NCBI GenBank assembly: GCA_017849435.1
Contig: JAFIGY010000012.1
Coordinates: 124,001 to 188,000, forward strand
Reading direction: 5' to 3'
Source: Chitinophaga niabensis
GTDB taxonomy: Bacteria > Bacteroidota > Bacteroidia > Chitinophagales > Chitinophagaceae
Length of the DNA: 64,000 nucleotides
Each line of letters starts with the position of its first letter. Within the stretch, counting starts at the first letter, position 1. Positions 43,235 through 53,080 of this stretch are shown in pieces. Position numbers and translations under genes: made by a program. The notes beneath the pieces are model-generated. The model saw only the letters and a program-made list of their open reading frames with translations. It was not told the DNA's origin and ran no database searches.

Positions 43235-44262
43235 GGTGTAAAACTCTTTACAGCTTCCACAAAGGCTTTGGCATGATCCACCGGGATATTCGGGAGAATG
43301 CCGTGGCCCAGGTTTGCAATATAACGCTGCGGACCGAAAGCACGGATCATCCGGTGAACGGATGATGTGATCTCGGGAATGGGACGCATCAGCTGCGCCG
43401 GATCAAAATTACCCTGCAGTGTTACGTTCGGACCGGCGAACTGGCGGGCCAGCGTGGGTTTGATGCACCAGTCGAGCCCCAGGCCATTGGCCCCTGTAGC
43501 GGCCATTTCCTCCAGCGCAAACCAGGCGCCTTTCGCGAACACGATCACGGGGCATACTTCCTTTAAAGCTGCCACGATGCGGCGGATATATTGCAAAGAG
43601 AATGTTTCAAAATCTTCCGGACTTAACAGGCCGCCCCAGGAATCAAAGATCTGCACCACGTCCGCCCCCGCTTCCACCTGTGCTTTCAGGTAGGCGATGG
43701 TGGTATCCGTGATACGATTGAGCAGCTCATGCGCTACGGCCGGTTGCTGGTAACAAAACATTTTAGCCTCATCGAAAGTTTTGGAGCCTTTCCCTTGTAC
43801 CATATAACAGAGCAGGGTCCAGGGAGCGCCGGCAAAACCGATGAGGGGCACCCGGCCGGCCAGGGTTTGTTTAGTGAGGCGGAGAGCATCCATGACGTAA
43901 TGCAGGCGGTCTTTCACATCCGGCACTACGATGCGGCTGAGGTCCGCTGCGGTTTTAACAGGCTGGGGCAGGAGGGGGCCGAGTTTCTCTACCAGCTGTA
44001 CTTCCATGCCCATGGCCTGGGGTACCACGAGAATATCTGAAAAGATGATCGCGGCGTCCACACCCACCTGATCAACCGGCATTACCGTGATTTCGGTGGC
44101 CAGTTCAGGGGTCTGGCAGCGTTCGAAAAATGAATATTTATCGCGCAGTTTGATGTAATCGGGAAGGAATCGTCCGGCCTGGCGCATCATCCATACCGGC
44201 GGGCGGGGAACCTCAGCTCCCTGCAAAGCTTTTAACAACAGATCGTTCTTTAGTCCGCTCAT
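43231..44262 (-). CDS. hemE: Uroporphyrinogen decarboxylase
   Basis: A 343-residue enzyme that removes four carboxyl groups from uroporphyrinogen [19 protein letters not shown] at 21-36 and the later [13 protein letters not shown] and [14 protein letters not shown] stretches are diagnostic. Start at ATG 44262, 2 bases from the hemD stop; a TTG three codons upstream in the same frame overlaps hemD and is less likely. Its stop overlaps the hemF start. Confidence 0.97.
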   Translation of the reverse strand: MSGLKNDLLLKALQGAEVPRPPVWMMRQAGRFLPDYIKLRDKYSFFERCQTPELATEITVMPVDQVGVDAAIIFSDILVVPQAMGMEVQLVEKLGPLLPQPVKTAADLSRIVVPDVKDRLHYVMDALRLTKQTLAGRVPLIGFAGAPWTLLCYMVQGKGSKTFDEAKMFCYQQPAVAHELLNRITDTTIAYLKAQVEAGADVVQIFDSWGGLLSPEDFETFSLQYIRRIVAALKEVCPVIVFAKGAWFALEEMAATGANGLGLDWCIKPTLARQFAGPNVTLQGNFDPAQLMRPIPEITSSVHRMIRAFGPQRYIANLGHGILPNIPVDHAKAFVEAVKSFTP

Positions 44263-44264
44263 GC

Positions 44265-44993
44265 TTAGCAATTGATATTGTCAAAGTAAAAAATAGCTGT
44301 TTGTACCAGCAGTTCCACAGAGGGTTCCGGGCTGGTGATCACCCGGTTGCCGGTTAGTTCCCCGAGCGCTGCCGCCGTTGTTTGCCCGATGGCGAAACAA
44401 ACAGTATGGGCCGCGGGGGTATTCGAAGAGAAGAAGCTCCGGGCGCTGCTTGGACTTAAGAACAGCAGGCCATCGTAAGTTCCTTTCAATGCTGCGGGTG
44501 TTTCCACGGTTTCGTACACTACGATCTCTTCCACGGCGATGTGCTGTTCCCGCAGGAGGTTCGGCAGTTCATTCCGGCGGATGTTACCGCAGATAAAGGT
44601 AACGGTGGAAGTATTGCGGTCTGCAATGATGCGTTCCGCCAATTCTTTTGAACTGGCGGCGGTGCCTGCTATCCGGGTGCGGCTCATATGCTCTTCCACA
44701 GCCAGCTTCGTTGCCCCCTGGAGGCAATACACCCTGCGGTCGTCCGCCGGCTCCGCGTTCCAGTCGTATGGCAATATCTTCGTCATGATCTTTACGGCAT
44801 TGGGGCTGGAAAACACGATAGTGCCGCCTTTTGCGGCCAGGTTCATTATCTGCTGCACGATTTCCGGCGTGGTTACCGGCCGGATGTCAATAAAAGCCTG
44901 TTCGGATATGAGGATATCGTGTTCCGCGGCTTTCCGGATCAGCTCCTGTGCCAGCGGCCGGGTGCTTAATATGCGAAATTTATTTTTGGGCAT
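44265..44993 (-). CDS. hemD: Uroporphyrinogen-III synthase
   Basis: A 242-residue enzyme that closes and inverts ring D of the tetrapyrrole. HemD sequences diverge strongly; the evidence is [18 protein letters not shown] at the start, [10 protein letters not shown] near 60-69, the mid-protein [26 protein letters not shown] and [10 protein letters not shown], all of which have HemD counterparts, together with the position between hemC and hemE. The start overlaps the end of hemC by 14 bases. Confidence 0.92.
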   Translation of the reverse strand: MPKNKFRILSTRPLAQELIRKAAEHDILISEQAFIDIRPVTTPEIVQQIMNLAAKGGTIVFSSPNAVKIMTKILPYDWNAEPADDRRVYCLQGATKLAVEEHMSRTRIAGTAASSKELAERIIADRNTSTVTFICGNIRRNELPNLLREQHIAVEEIVVYETVETPAALKGTYDGLLFLSPSSARSFFSSNTPAAHTVCFAIGQTTAAALGELTGNRVITSPEPSVELLVQTAIFYFDNINC

Positions 44994-45903
44994 GTCTGAT
45001 CTCTTCTATCACGGCATCCCCGCCTTGTGCCAGTATTTCCCGGGCGGCCCTGACGCCGAGTCCTGCCGCTTCCGCAGCGGGTAACCGGTGCTCCACGGTG
45101 AATGACCGGCTGCCGTTGAGGCTGCAGAGGTTCCCTTCAAAATAAAGGATACCATCCTGCACGTAAGCGTAAGCACTGATGGGAGTGGTGCATCCGCCCA
45201 GCAGGGTACGGAGGAATTCCCGTTCTATGGCCGTGCAGGCGGCGGTTTCGGGATGGTTCAGCGGGGCGAGGGCTTCCCGGCAGAAAGTATCATGTTCCCG
45301 GCAGGCGGCCACAATGGCGCCCTGTGCCGGCGCCGGCAGCATCCATTCAAGGATAACGGACTTTTCGGGTCTTACCCGAATGCGTTCGAGCCCTGCCGCC
45401 GCAAAGATGGCTGCATCCCAATTTTCCGCCGCAAGCTTTTGCAGACGGGTATTCACATTGCCGCGCAGGTTATGCAGCTTGTGATGCGGGTAACGCCGCA
45501 GCCACTGCGCTTTTCTGCGGATGCTGCTGGTAGCGATATTGGCGATATATGCAGGATCATTCAGGAAGCGGGTATCTTCTTTATAAACGAGCAGGTCCTT
45601 CACCGGCCCGCGTTCCAGCACGGCGGCATTAACGAGGCCCTGGGGCAGTTGGGTGGGCACGTCTTTGAAAGAATGAACGGCCACGTCTATACGATTACTG
45701 AGTATGGCAGCATCGAGACTTTTAGTGAAAATGCCCTGTACCCCTATTTCGTAAAGGGGCGTAACAAGGTCGATGTCGCCGTCGCTTTTGATGGGAACGA
45801 GTTCGGTGGAGTGCCCCTGTGCTGTTAAAAGATCCCTGACCAGGGTAGCCTGCCATAGCGCCAGCTGGCTGTCCCGGGTACCTATCCTGATGACTTTGTC
45901 CAT
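44980..45903 (-). CDS. hemC: Hydroxymethylbilane synthase (porphobilinogen deaminase)
   Basis: A 307-residue enzyme that polymerises four porphobilinogens. RIGTRDSQLALWQA at 6-19, VHSFKDVPTQLP near 76-87, RRKAQWLRR near 129-137 and LRGNVNTRLQKL near 145-156 are family motifs. Cys238 in LGGCTTPISAYA carries the dipyrromethane cofactor. It lies 3 bases after hemA and overlaps hemD by 14 bases. Confidence 0.97.
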   Translation of the reverse strand: MDKVIRIGTRDSQLALWQATLVRDLLTAQGHSTELVPIKSDGDIDLVTPLYEIGVQGIFTKSLDAAILSNRIDVAVHSFKDVPTQLPQGLVNAAVLERGPVKDLLVYKEDTRFLNDPAYIANIATSSIRRKAQWLRRYPHHKLHNLRGNVNTRLQKLAAENWDAAIFAAAGLERIRVRPEKSVILEWMLPAPAQGAIVAACREHDTFCREALAPLNHPETAACTAIEREFLRTLLGGCTTPISAYAYVQDGILYFEGNLCSLNGSRSFTVEHRLPAAEAAGLGVRAAREILAQGGDAVIEEIRHAQK

Positions 45904-45906
45904 TGT

Positions 45907-47160
45907 TTATTCCTGATTAGCGCCGGCCTCAAAGATGTCGTTGATCATGGCGATGTATTGATCGCCTTTCTCCGCATCCTTGCGCACTTTGCCGGCCATA
46001 AGATTGATCATTTTCTGGATGATGCGGGAAGAAACTTCCTCGATATCTTCCAGCTTATAGTGTGCGCCGTTCTTTTGTTCTTTTATTTCACGGGCATGAA
46101 TCTCTGCCAGTTTCTCTTTCACGGCCTTCAGTACCACTGCATGTTTGCGCATCTTGAACCAGTAGAGGAACTCTTCCATGTGCTCTTCGATGATGGCCAT
46201 CGCTTTGGGCACTTCGTTGAGGCGCATCTGCAGCGTTTCATCCTGTACTTTGCTGAGCTCGTCCACGTTCACCACTTCCACATGCGGCAGCTGACGTACT
46301 TCGGGGGCTACGTTGAAAGGAATGGAAAGATCGATCACCAGCCTGGGGTGAGTGCCTTCCAGGTGAGCGGGAAGGATGGTGGGCTGGGGGGCGTTGGTGG
46401 CCACCAGGATCACGTCCGCGGTTTTCAGGGCGTTGTCCATCTCCTCGTACGGCACATATTGGAGACCGTGATGACCGGCAAACTCTTCCGCTGTGGCGGT
46501 GGTGCGGTTGATGAGGGTGATGTTCTTCAGGCCGAGGTATTCCATGGCGTTTTTGCAGGTGTTACGGCCTATTTTGCCTACACCGAGCAACACGATCTTT
46601 TTGTTATGTATGTCCGGCACCTTCTTTTCCAGCAGGCGCACAGCGGCAAAAGCCACGGATACTGTGCCGGAGCTGAGGGCGGTTTCGTTCTTGATGAGCT
46701 TGGATACCTGGAGCACGCTGTTCACCAGCCTTTCGAGGAAAGTTCCGATACAGCCTTCCGCTTTTGCAAATTTGGCAGCACTTTTGATCTGACCAATCAC
46801 CTCGTAGTCGCCGAGGATTTGGGAATCAAGACCGGAGCCTACGTGGTAGAGATGACGTACGGCGGTTTCGCCGGATTTATGATAGGCAAGTTCTCCGAGG
46901 GTTTGCAGGTTGCCGTTGGAAGCATTGCTGAGCAGACGTTTCAATAACCCTGCATCCGGTGCAAAACCGTATATCTCGGTTCGATTGCAGGTAGAGAGCA
47001 CAAAAAGATCATCCATGCCTGCCGTTCTGGCTTCATGGAGCAGTTGCTGGTATTGGTCCTGGTTAATGGCAAATTGTCCCCGGATCGCAGCGTCAGTTTT
47101 CTTATAGTTGATCCCAACGATATGAAAATGTGATATGTCTTTAGGCTGATTGACCTGCAT
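45907..47160 (-). CDS. hemA: Glutamyl-tRNA reductase
   Basis: A 417-residue NADPH enzyme that reduces glutamyl-tRNA to glutamate-1-semialdehyde, the first committed step of the C5 pathway. The catalytic Cys58 is in VLSTCNRTEIYG. Further motifs are GSGLDSQILGDYEVIGQIKSA near 108-128 and the NADPH-binding VLLGVGKIGRNTCKN near 190-204. A C-terminal helical dimerisation domain is present. First gene of the operon hemA-C-D-E-F-B-L, and the usual point of control by haem. Confidence 0.97.
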   Translation of the reverse strand: MQVNQPKDISHFHIVGINYKKTDAAIRGQFAINQDQYQQLLHEARTAGMDDLFVLSTCNRTEIYGFAPDAGLLKRLLSNASNGNLQTLGELAYHKSGETAVRHLYHVGSGLDSQILGDYEVIGQIKSAAKFAKAEGCIGTFLERLVNSVLQVSKLIKNETALSSGTVSVAFAAVRLLEKKVPDIHNKKIVLLGVGKIGRNTCKNAMEYLGLKNITLINRTTATAEEFAGHHGLQYVPYEEMDNALKTADVILVATNAPQPTILPAHLEGTHPRLVIDLSIPFNVAPEVRQLPHVEVVNVDELSKVQDETLQMRLNEVPKAMAIIEEHMEEFLYWFKMRKHAVVLKAVKEKLAEIHAREIKEQKNGAHYKLEDIEEVSSRIIQKMINLMAGKVRKDAEKGDQYIAMINDIFEAGANQE

Positions 47161-47184
47161 GTTATTCTAAAAAGCTTCCGGTTG

Positions 47185-47192
47185 CAAAAATA
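47185..47192 (-). promoter_or_regulatory. -7 box of the haem operon
   Basis: Read on the minus strand as TATTTTTG, an exact TAnnTTTG match 25 bases before the hemA ATG. No good -33 box at standard spacing; the call is tentative. The rest of the 296-base gap to hemH (47161-47456) shows no other gene or clear structure. Confidence 0.5.
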
Positions 47193-47430
47193 CTGGCATA
47201 CGCTTCAAAACCGCGCCTGAGGCTGTCACCAGTGTGTCATTTCTACCCATGGTGCGCCGTGTTCGGAAAAAATGATTTTGATCAGTTTTCATGCGAGGCG
47301 TTATACGGCGGCGTTTATGCGGGACAATACAACGAAATGATAACGGAAAGCAGACCGGATCAATGATCACGGTCAGTCTGATTCTAACAATTTGATGACA
47401 GTGTATATCATAATACGGATGAAAAGCGTT

Positions 47431-47438
47431 TACTTTTG
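47431..47438 (+). promoter_or_regulatory. -7 box of hemH
   Basis: TACTTTTG fits TAnnTTTG and lies 18 bases before ATG 47457. This makes the in-frame TTG at 47436 impossible as a start. Confidence 0.55.
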
Positions 47439-47456
47439 CAACAATTTTTGAGATCT

Positions 47457-48494
47457 ATGATCGTAAAACCAGATACAGCTATCGTATTGATGAACCTGGG
47501 ATCGCCGGATTCCACGGCGGTGCCGGACGTGAAGAAATATTTACTGGAATTCCTGATGGACAAACGGGTGATCGACTATCCATGGCCGCTGCGGAAATTC
47601 CTGGTAGCGGGCATTATCGTGCCGAAGCGGGCGGAGAAGAGTGCGGAAGCGTATCGCAGTATATGGTGGGAAGACGGTTCGCCGCTCATTGTGCTGACGA
47701 AACAATTACAAAAGGCCCTGCAACATGATCTGGAGATACCCGTAGAGATCATGATGCGGTACGGGAACCCTTCTCCCACGGCCACTTTCGACAAAATACA
47801 GAAAGAACATCCCCAGGTGAAGGAGGTGATTCTCCTGCCGCTCTATCCGCATTACGCCATGAGCAGCTATGAGACCGCCGTGGAATATGCCAGGGTGGCC
47901 CATCATAAAAAACGTTACCCTTTTGAACTCAAAGTGGTGGCTCCCTACTACCACCGCGAAGAATACATCGACGCCCTGGCTGAAAGTATGCGCCCGTATG
48001 TGGAGCAGGATTTCGATTACCTGTTGTTCAGCTATCACGGGGTACCGGTAAGGCATATACGAAAAGGAGACCTCACTGGTACACACTGTCTGAAGGTGAA
48101 TGACTGCTGCCATGTGGCCTCAAAAGCGCACTCGCAATGCTACCGTCACCAGGTGATCACTACCTCGGAACTGGTCGCGGAAAAACTGGGCATTCCGAAA
48201 AGCAAATGGGGCGTGTCTTTCCAGTCGCGGCTCGGAAAAGAGGAATGGATCCGGCCTTACACGGCAGAACGTTTCACGCAGCTGCCGAAAGAAGGCAGGA
48301 AGAAATTACTGGTGGCTTGTCCCGCTTTTGTATCCGACTGCCTGGAAACATTGGAGGAGATCGGCGTGGAAGGGAAACATTCCTTCATCAGCAGCGGGGG
48401 CGACAGTTTTACGATGATCCCCTGTCTGAATACGCATCCTTTATGGGTGAAAGCGATCGGTGCCCTGTGTAACGAAGAAATGGCGGCGGTTTAA
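47457..48494 (+). CDS. hemH: Ferrochelatase
   Basis: A 345-residue enzyme that inserts iron into protoporphyrin. TAIVLMNLGSPDS near 7-19, GSPL-type WWEDGSPLIVLT near 67-78, LPLYPHYAMSSYETA near 129-143 and the metal-site LLFSYHGVPVRHIRKGD near 186-202 are diagnostic. There is no C-terminal iron-sulphur Cys motif. Divergent from the haem operon, with its own promoter, which also fixes the start. Confidence 0.96.
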   Translation: MIVKPDTAIVLMNLGSPDSTAVPDVKKYLLEFLMDKRVIDYPWPLRKFLVAGIIVPKRAEKSAEAYRSIWWEDGSPLIVLTKQLQKALQHDLEIPVEIMMRYGNPSPTATFDKIQKEHPQVKEVILLPLYPHYAMSSYETAVEYARVAHHKKRYPFELKVVAPYYHREEYIDALAESMRPYVEQDFDYLLFSYHGVPVRHIRKGDLTGTHCLKVNDCCHVASKAHSQCYRHQVITTSELVAEKLGIPKSKWGVSFQSRLGKEEWIRPYTAERFTQLPKEGRKKLLVACPAFVSDCLETLEEIGVEGKHSFISSGGDSFTMIPCLNTHPLWVKAIGALCNEEMAAV

Positions 48495-48554
48495 TTTTTC
48501 TCCCCGGGTTTCCGCTTTTTTCTTTAAATTCCATCAGTAAAAATCCCATCACTG

Positions 48555-49691
48555 ATGATCTTGGCCGTTCTAAAAGAAAAAGCAGGAGAAAACAGGGTAT
48601 CACTCGTTCCGGAAGTCATTAAACAGTTGGTGCAGCAAAAGGTGGAAGTATGGGTGGAGCCAGGTGCAGGAGCCGCAGCGTTCTACACCGATGAAGCCTA
48701 CCAGGAAGCGGGGGCTCAGCTGCGATCGCGTGGGGATATTTTACAACAGGCGGACCTGCTGCTCAGCATCCGCCCGCCCGACCAGGAGGACTGGCAGCTG
48801 ACCCGTAAAGGCCGGATCTGGATGGGCATTTATCAACCTCTTTACAACCCTGCCCTGATGCAGCAATGGGCTGCCAGGGAACTCACCGTATTCAGTCTGG
48901 ATACCATTCCCCGCACCACCCGCGCGCAAAGCATGGACGTGCTCAGCTCCCAGGCCAATATTGCCGGATATAAGGCTGTTCTGCTGGCGGCGTATACCTA
49001 TAGTCGTTATTTCCCCATGTTCATGACTGCTGCGGGCAGTATCCCGCCCGCCAAAGTATTGATATTGGGTGCCGGTGTGGCCGGATTGCAGGCTATTGCC
49101 ACCGCCCGCCGCCTCGGTGCCGTGGTGGAAGTGTTTGATACACGTCCGGCGGTGAAAGAGGAAGTGATGAGCCTCGGCGCGCGGTTCGTGGAAGTGGAAG
49201 GCGCTGCAGACGCCTCAAAGGCCGGCGGTTATGCTGTGGAGCAATCCGCGGATTATCAGCAGAAACAGGAAGCGAAGATCGCGGAAAGCGCCGCCAAGGC
49301 GGATATTGTGATCACTACCGCACAGATACCGGGGAAACCCGCACCCATACTGATCTCTGCTGCCATGATCGAAAACATGCGGAAAGGTTCCGTGATCATC
49401 GATCTGGCGGCTGCCACCGGCGGAAACACAAGTGTGACAAAGAACGGAGCCACCGTTGTGCATAACGGCGTTACCATCATCGGGAATTCCGACCTGGCGG
49501 GAGAAGCCCCCGCCGATGCCAGCAAGCTGTATGCCCGCAACGTATTGAATTTCCTGAAACTGATCATCAATAAAGACGGCAACATCGAGCTGAACTTCAA
49601 CGATGACCTGGTGAAAGGTACCTGCATCACCCATCAGGGAGCCATTGTGAATGAACGGGTGAAACAGTTGCAGCCTGCTGCTGTATCCTGA
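48555..49691 (+). CDS. pntA: NAD(P) transhydrogenase alpha subunit, soluble part (PntAA)
   Basis: A 378-residue NAD(H)-binding domain I of the proton-translocating transhydrogenase. ENRVSLVPE near 11-19, RAQSMDVLSSQANIAGYKAVL near 122-142, VLILGAGVAGLQAIATARRLGA near 161-182, and the mobile loop near IPGKPAPILIS are family features. The alanine dehydrogenase-like fold is expected. Here the alpha subunit is split in two genes, as in Rhodospirillum, and this is the first; the membrane part follows after 25 bases. Confidence 0.95.
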   Translation: MILAVLKEKAGENRVSLVPEVIKQLVQQKVEVWVEPGAGAAAFYTDEAYQEAGAQLRSRGDILQQADLLLSIRPPDQEDWQLTRKGRIWMGIYQPLYNPALMQQWAARELTVFSLDTIPRTTRAQSMDVLSSQANIAGYKAVLLAAYTYSRYFPMFMTAAGSIPPAKVLILGAGVAGLQAIATARRLGAVVEVFDTRPAVKEEVMSLGARFVEVEGAADASKAGGYAVEQSADYQQKQEAKIAESAAKADIVITTAQIPGKPAPILISAAMIENMRKGSVIIDLAAATGGNTSVTKNGATVVHNGVTIIGNSDLAGEAPADASKLYARNVLNFLKLIINKDGNIELNFNDDLVKGTCITHQGAIVNERVKQLQPAAVS

Positions 49692-49716
49692 TCTCTCAAA
49701 AAATAACGAACGATAT

Positions 49717-50025
49717 ATGAACGCAGTACTGGATTTTTTACAACTGCATATAGAGATGGTGTACATCGTGATACTATCGATATTCCTCGGCATTGAAGTG
49801 ATCTCGAGGGTGCCGTCTGTGTTACATACTCCGTTGATGAGCGGCGCTAATGCCATACATGGTGTGGTGATCATCGGCGCCATCATTGTGATGGGGAAAG
49901 CGGAAGCGGATAATTACCTGGCCCTGATACTGGGGTTCCTGGCCGTGATCCTCGGTACGCTGAACGTGGTGGGCGGTTTTGTGGTGACGGACAGGATGCT
50001 GGAAATGTTCAAAAAGAAGAAATGA
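49717..50025 (+). CDS. NAD(P) transhydrogenase alpha subunit, membrane part (PntAB)
   Basis: A 102-residue membrane protein with three to four hydrophobic segments (YIVILSIFLGIEVISRVP, ANAIHGVVIIGAIIVM, LALILGFLAVILGTLNVVGGFVV). TPLMSGANAIHGVVIIG is the conserved signature of the small alpha-2 subunit. It forms part of the proton channel. It sits between the soluble alpha and the beta subunit, 13 bases from the latter. Confidence 0.93.
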   Translation: MNAVLDFLQLHIEMVYIVILSIFLGIEVISRVPSVLHTPLMSGANAIHGVVIIGAIIVMGKAEADNYLALILGFLAVILGTLNVVGGFVVTDRMLEMFKKKK

Positions 50026-50038
50026 TAAATAGCGCAAT

Positions 50039-51562
50039 ATGCAAGCAAGTCTTTTGTCCATCGCTTACCTGATCGGCTCTGTTACTTTTATTATCGGATT
50101 AAAGATGCTCAGTCATCCTGCCTCTGCGCGCAGAGGCAACCTGGTGGCTGCGGCGGGGATGTTCATCGCTATCGCAGGTACCATTTTCCTGTATGAGGAA
50201 GGTGGAGAGCGGTTGCATAATTACGGATGGATATTCGGCGGATTGCTCATCGGTGGAATCATCGGTGTGATGGCGGCACGAAAGGTGAAGATGACGGCTA
50301 TGCCGGAAATGGTGAGTATGTTCAACGGGATGGGCGGCGCCTGCGCCATGCTGATCTCGATCGTGGAGTTCAATCATTTGACGCACCAGTTGCCGCTGGT
50401 ACAGGAGTTGACGCGCGCTATCACGAATATTTCCTCCTTTCAGCAACTGGGCCTGCAATTGGCACATATGGACACCGGCGTGGCGGGTAAACTGCTCATT
50501 ATCCTGCTCGGATTGATCATCGGCACCGTTTCCTTTGCCGGTAGTATCATCGCATGGGGAAAACTGAACGGGCGCATAAAGGATTTTGCCTTTAACGGTC
50601 AGCATATCGTCAATCTCGTGGTGCTGGCCGTGATCGTGGGACTGGCCATCTATCTTGTGGCCAGCATCAATAACAGTTTCCTTCCAGGGGCACTGGATGG
50701 GGAGCTGGTGAACGTAAAGCCCGCTATCAAAATATGCTTTTATCTCATCCTCGCTTTATCCGTTACTTACGGCATCCTGTTCGTGATGCCCATCGGAGGC
50801 GCGGATATGCCGGTAGTGATCTCCCTGTTGAACTCGTTTACCGGTGTGGCGGCGGCCTGTGGCGGATTCCTGTATAATAACCCAGTGATGCTCACCGGTG
50901 GTATCCTCGTAGGTTCTGCAGGTACAATCCTTACCATCCTCATGTGCAAGGCCATGAACCGCTCTTTGAAGAATGTGCTGATCGGATCTTTCGGTGGACA
51001 AAAAACAGGCGGAGCTGCCAAAGAGCAGGGTAATTACAAAGAGGTCAGTCTTTCTGACGCCGCCGTGGTATTACGTTATGCCCATAAAGTGATGATCGTG
51101 CCGGGATATGGACTGGCTGTAGCGCAGGCGCAGCATGTGTGTCATGAACTGGAAAAATTGCTGGAAGAAAAAGGTGTGGAAGTGAATTACGCGATCCATC
51201 CGGTAGCAGGACGTATGCCCGGGCATATGAACGTATTGCTGGCGGAAGCGGATGTGCCATATGAGAAGCTGCTGGAAATGGAACAGGCCAATGCAGAATT
51301 CCCTACTACAGATGCCGTACTCATTCTCGGCGCGAACGATGTGGTGAACCCTGCTGCCAGGAATGATCCTGCAAGCCCCATTTACGGTATGCCGATCCTG
51401 GAAGTAGAGAACGCCAAGATGGTGATCGTGAATAAACGTAGTATGAAACCCGGTTACGCCGGTATCGAGAACGAACTTTTCTTTCAACCCAAAACTTCCA
51501 TGTTGTTTGGAGACGCCAAAGCCGTATTGCAACAGCTTGTAGCGGAAGTGAAGACGGTATAA
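50039..51562 (+). CDS. pntB: NAD(P) transhydrogenase beta subunit
   Basis: A 507-residue protein. The N-terminal part (about 1-290) contains eight to nine membrane helices (dII). The C-terminal part (about 325-507) is the NADP(H)-binding domain III, with VMIVPGYGLAVAQAQHVCHEL, HPVAGRMPGHMNVLLAEADVPY, and GANDVVNPAARNDP..IYGMPILEVENA. With the two preceding genes it makes a complete complex that uses the proton-motive force to reduce NADP with NADH. Confidence 0.97.
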   Translation: MQASLLSIAYLIGSVTFIIGLKMLSHPASARRGNLVAAAGMFIAIAGTIFLYEEGGERLHNYGWIFGGLLIGGIIGVMAARKVKMTAMPEMVSMFNGMGGACAMLISIVEFNHLTHQLPLVQELTRAITNISSFQQLGLQLAHMDTGVAGKLLIILLGLIIGTVSFAGSIIAWGKLNGRIKDFAFNGQHIVNLVVLAVIVGLAIYLVASINNSFLPGALDGELVNVKPAIKICFYLILALSVTYGILFVMPIGGADMPVVISLLNSFTGVAAACGGFLYNNPVMLTGGILVGSAGTILTILMCKAMNRSLKNVLIGSFGGQKTGGAAKEQGNYKEVSLSDAAVVLRYAHKVMIVPGYGLAVAQAQHVCHELEKLLEEKGVEVNYAIHPVAGRMPGHMNVLLAEADVPYEKLLEMEQANAEFPTTDAVLILGANDVVNPAARNDPASPIYGMPILEVENAKMVIVNKRSMKPGYAGIENELFFQPKTSMLFGDAKAVLQQLVAEVKTV

Positions 51563-51567
51563 AACAG

Positions 51568-51575
51568 TACCTTTG
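51568..51575 (+). promoter_or_regulatory. -7 box of the m5C methyltransferase gene
   Basis: TACCTTTG fits TAnnTTTG. Transcription would begin near 51581, about 11 bases before the TTG at 51592, so the mRNA has a very short leader. Confidence 0.55.
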
Positions 51576-51591
51576 CGTAAAATCAGCAAAC

Positions 51592-52965
51592 TTGCCATCT
51601 TTACCAAAGGCTTTCACAGATACATTGCATAACCTGCCCGGTTTCCGTGAGGAAGCTTTTCTACAGGTGCATGCTTCCCCTGAACGTATTACTTCCATCC
51701 GGCTGCAACCGCAGAAGATACAGGATGTTTCACGGCTTTTTCCGGGAGTGACAACAACACCTGTTCCCTGGAACTCCTACGGTTATTATCTTTCAGAAAG
51801 ACCTTCCTTTACCTTCGATCCGTATTTTCATGCCGGCGCCTATTATGTGCAGGAAGCCTCTTCCATGTTCCTGCAGGAAGCGGTGCGGCAAACAACAGAC
51901 TTGCAGCAGCCTTTGAAAGCGCTGGACCTCTGCGCCGCACCGGGAGGGAAGAGCACTTTGCTGCAAGGCATGCTTCATCCTCAAAGCATACTCGTTGCCA
52001 ATGAAGTGATCAAAAGCCGCGCAAATCTGCTGGCAGACAATATCACCCGCTGGGGTGCGGAGAATGTAATAGTCACCAATAATGATCCCCGGGACTTTGC
52101 ACGGCTGGAAGATTATTTCGATCTAATGGTGGTGGACGCTCCCTGCTCCGGCTCAGGGTTGTTTCGCCGAGATCCGGAGGCCGTAACGGAATGGTCGTAC
52201 GAGAACGTGATCCTTTGTAGCCAGCGACAGCAGCGGATACTGGCGGATGCATTGCCTGCGCTGAAACCAGGCGGCGTGCTGATCTATTCCACCTGCTCTT
52301 ACGCCCGTGAAGAGGACGAACAGATCATGGAGTGGTTAATGGACCATTTTGAAATGGAAAATCTATCGCTGACTATCGATCCTTCCTGGCATATCATTAC
52401 TACTATCACCGAACAGCATAAGGCCGCGGGATACCGGTTCTACCCGGATCAGCTGAAGGGAGAGGGGTTCTTTATCGCCTGTTTCCGTAAAAAGGGAACA
52501 GCACATCCGCCTAAGAAAATAAAACAGCAGATCACGCTTGTTCCGCAGCGGGAAATAGCGCGCATCCGGCCCTGGTTGAAAGATGCGGAAGGACATATGA
52601 TGATGGAACATCAGGGAGAAGTGATCCTGCTGACACCGCAGACAGCGGAGGAACTGCCGCTTTTGCAAAAAAACCTGTATCTCCGGAAAGCGGGCGTAAA
52701 AGCAGGTCAGCTGACGACGAAAGAACTGGTGCCCGATCATCAGCTCGCACTCAGCACCTGCGTGGCGGAAGACCTGCCTGCTATTTCGCTCACACTGGAT
52801 CAGGCTTTGCATTATCTTCGCAAGGATGAACTGCAATCGGGAACAGACAGGAAAGGCTGGACGCTGATACGTTACAATGGCATGAATCTTGGGTGGGCGA
52901 AGGTGCTGCAGAACAGGATGAACAATTATTATCCGAAGGAAATGCGCATCCTGAAAGACGTATGA
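51592..52965 (+). CDS. rRNA/tRNA cytosine-C5 methyltransferase (RsmF/NOL1-Nop2-Sun type)
   Basis: A 457-residue SAM-dependent methyltransferase. Motif I is LDLCAAPGGKSTLL at 111-124, motif IV VDAPCSGSGLF with Cys185, and motif VI IYSTCSYAREEDE with the catalytic nucleophile Cys235. The C-terminal third is a PUA-like RNA-binding part, as in RsmF. It starts with TTG: no ATG lies in frame before the conserved LPKAFTDTLHNLPGF N-terminus, and the -7 box just upstream excludes an earlier start. Exact target base unknown. Confidence 0.9.
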   Translation: MPSLPKAFTDTLHNLPGFREEAFLQVHASPERITSIRLQPQKIQDVSRLFPGVTTTPVPWNSYGYYLSERPSFTFDPYFHAGAYYVQEASSMFLQEAVRQTTDLQQPLKALDLCAAPGGKSTLLQGMLHPQSILVANEVIKSRANLLADNITRWGAENVIVTNNDPRDFARLEDYFDLMVVDAPCSGSGLFRRDPEAVTEWSYENVILCSQRQQRILADALPALKPGGVLIYSTCSYAREEDEQIMEWLMDHFEMENLSLTIDPSWHIITTITEQHKAAGYRFYPDQLKGEGFFIACFRKKGTAHPPKKIKQQITLVPQREIARIRPWLKDAEGHMMMEHQGEVILLTPQTAEELPLLQKNLYLRKAGVKAGQLTTKELVPDHQLALSTCVAEDLPAISLTLDQALHYLRKDELQSGTDRKGWTLIRYNGMNLGWAKVLQNRMNNYYPKEMRILKDV

Positions 52966-53080
52966 AAAATAGGATGCACAACGGTTGCGGTGCAGCAACA
53001 AAAATTGTTTTTTGCCGTTTTTCAATAAATGAAAATTCGTTTTTAACACATATATTCGTTCCCTTAAAGTATAAGAAATT

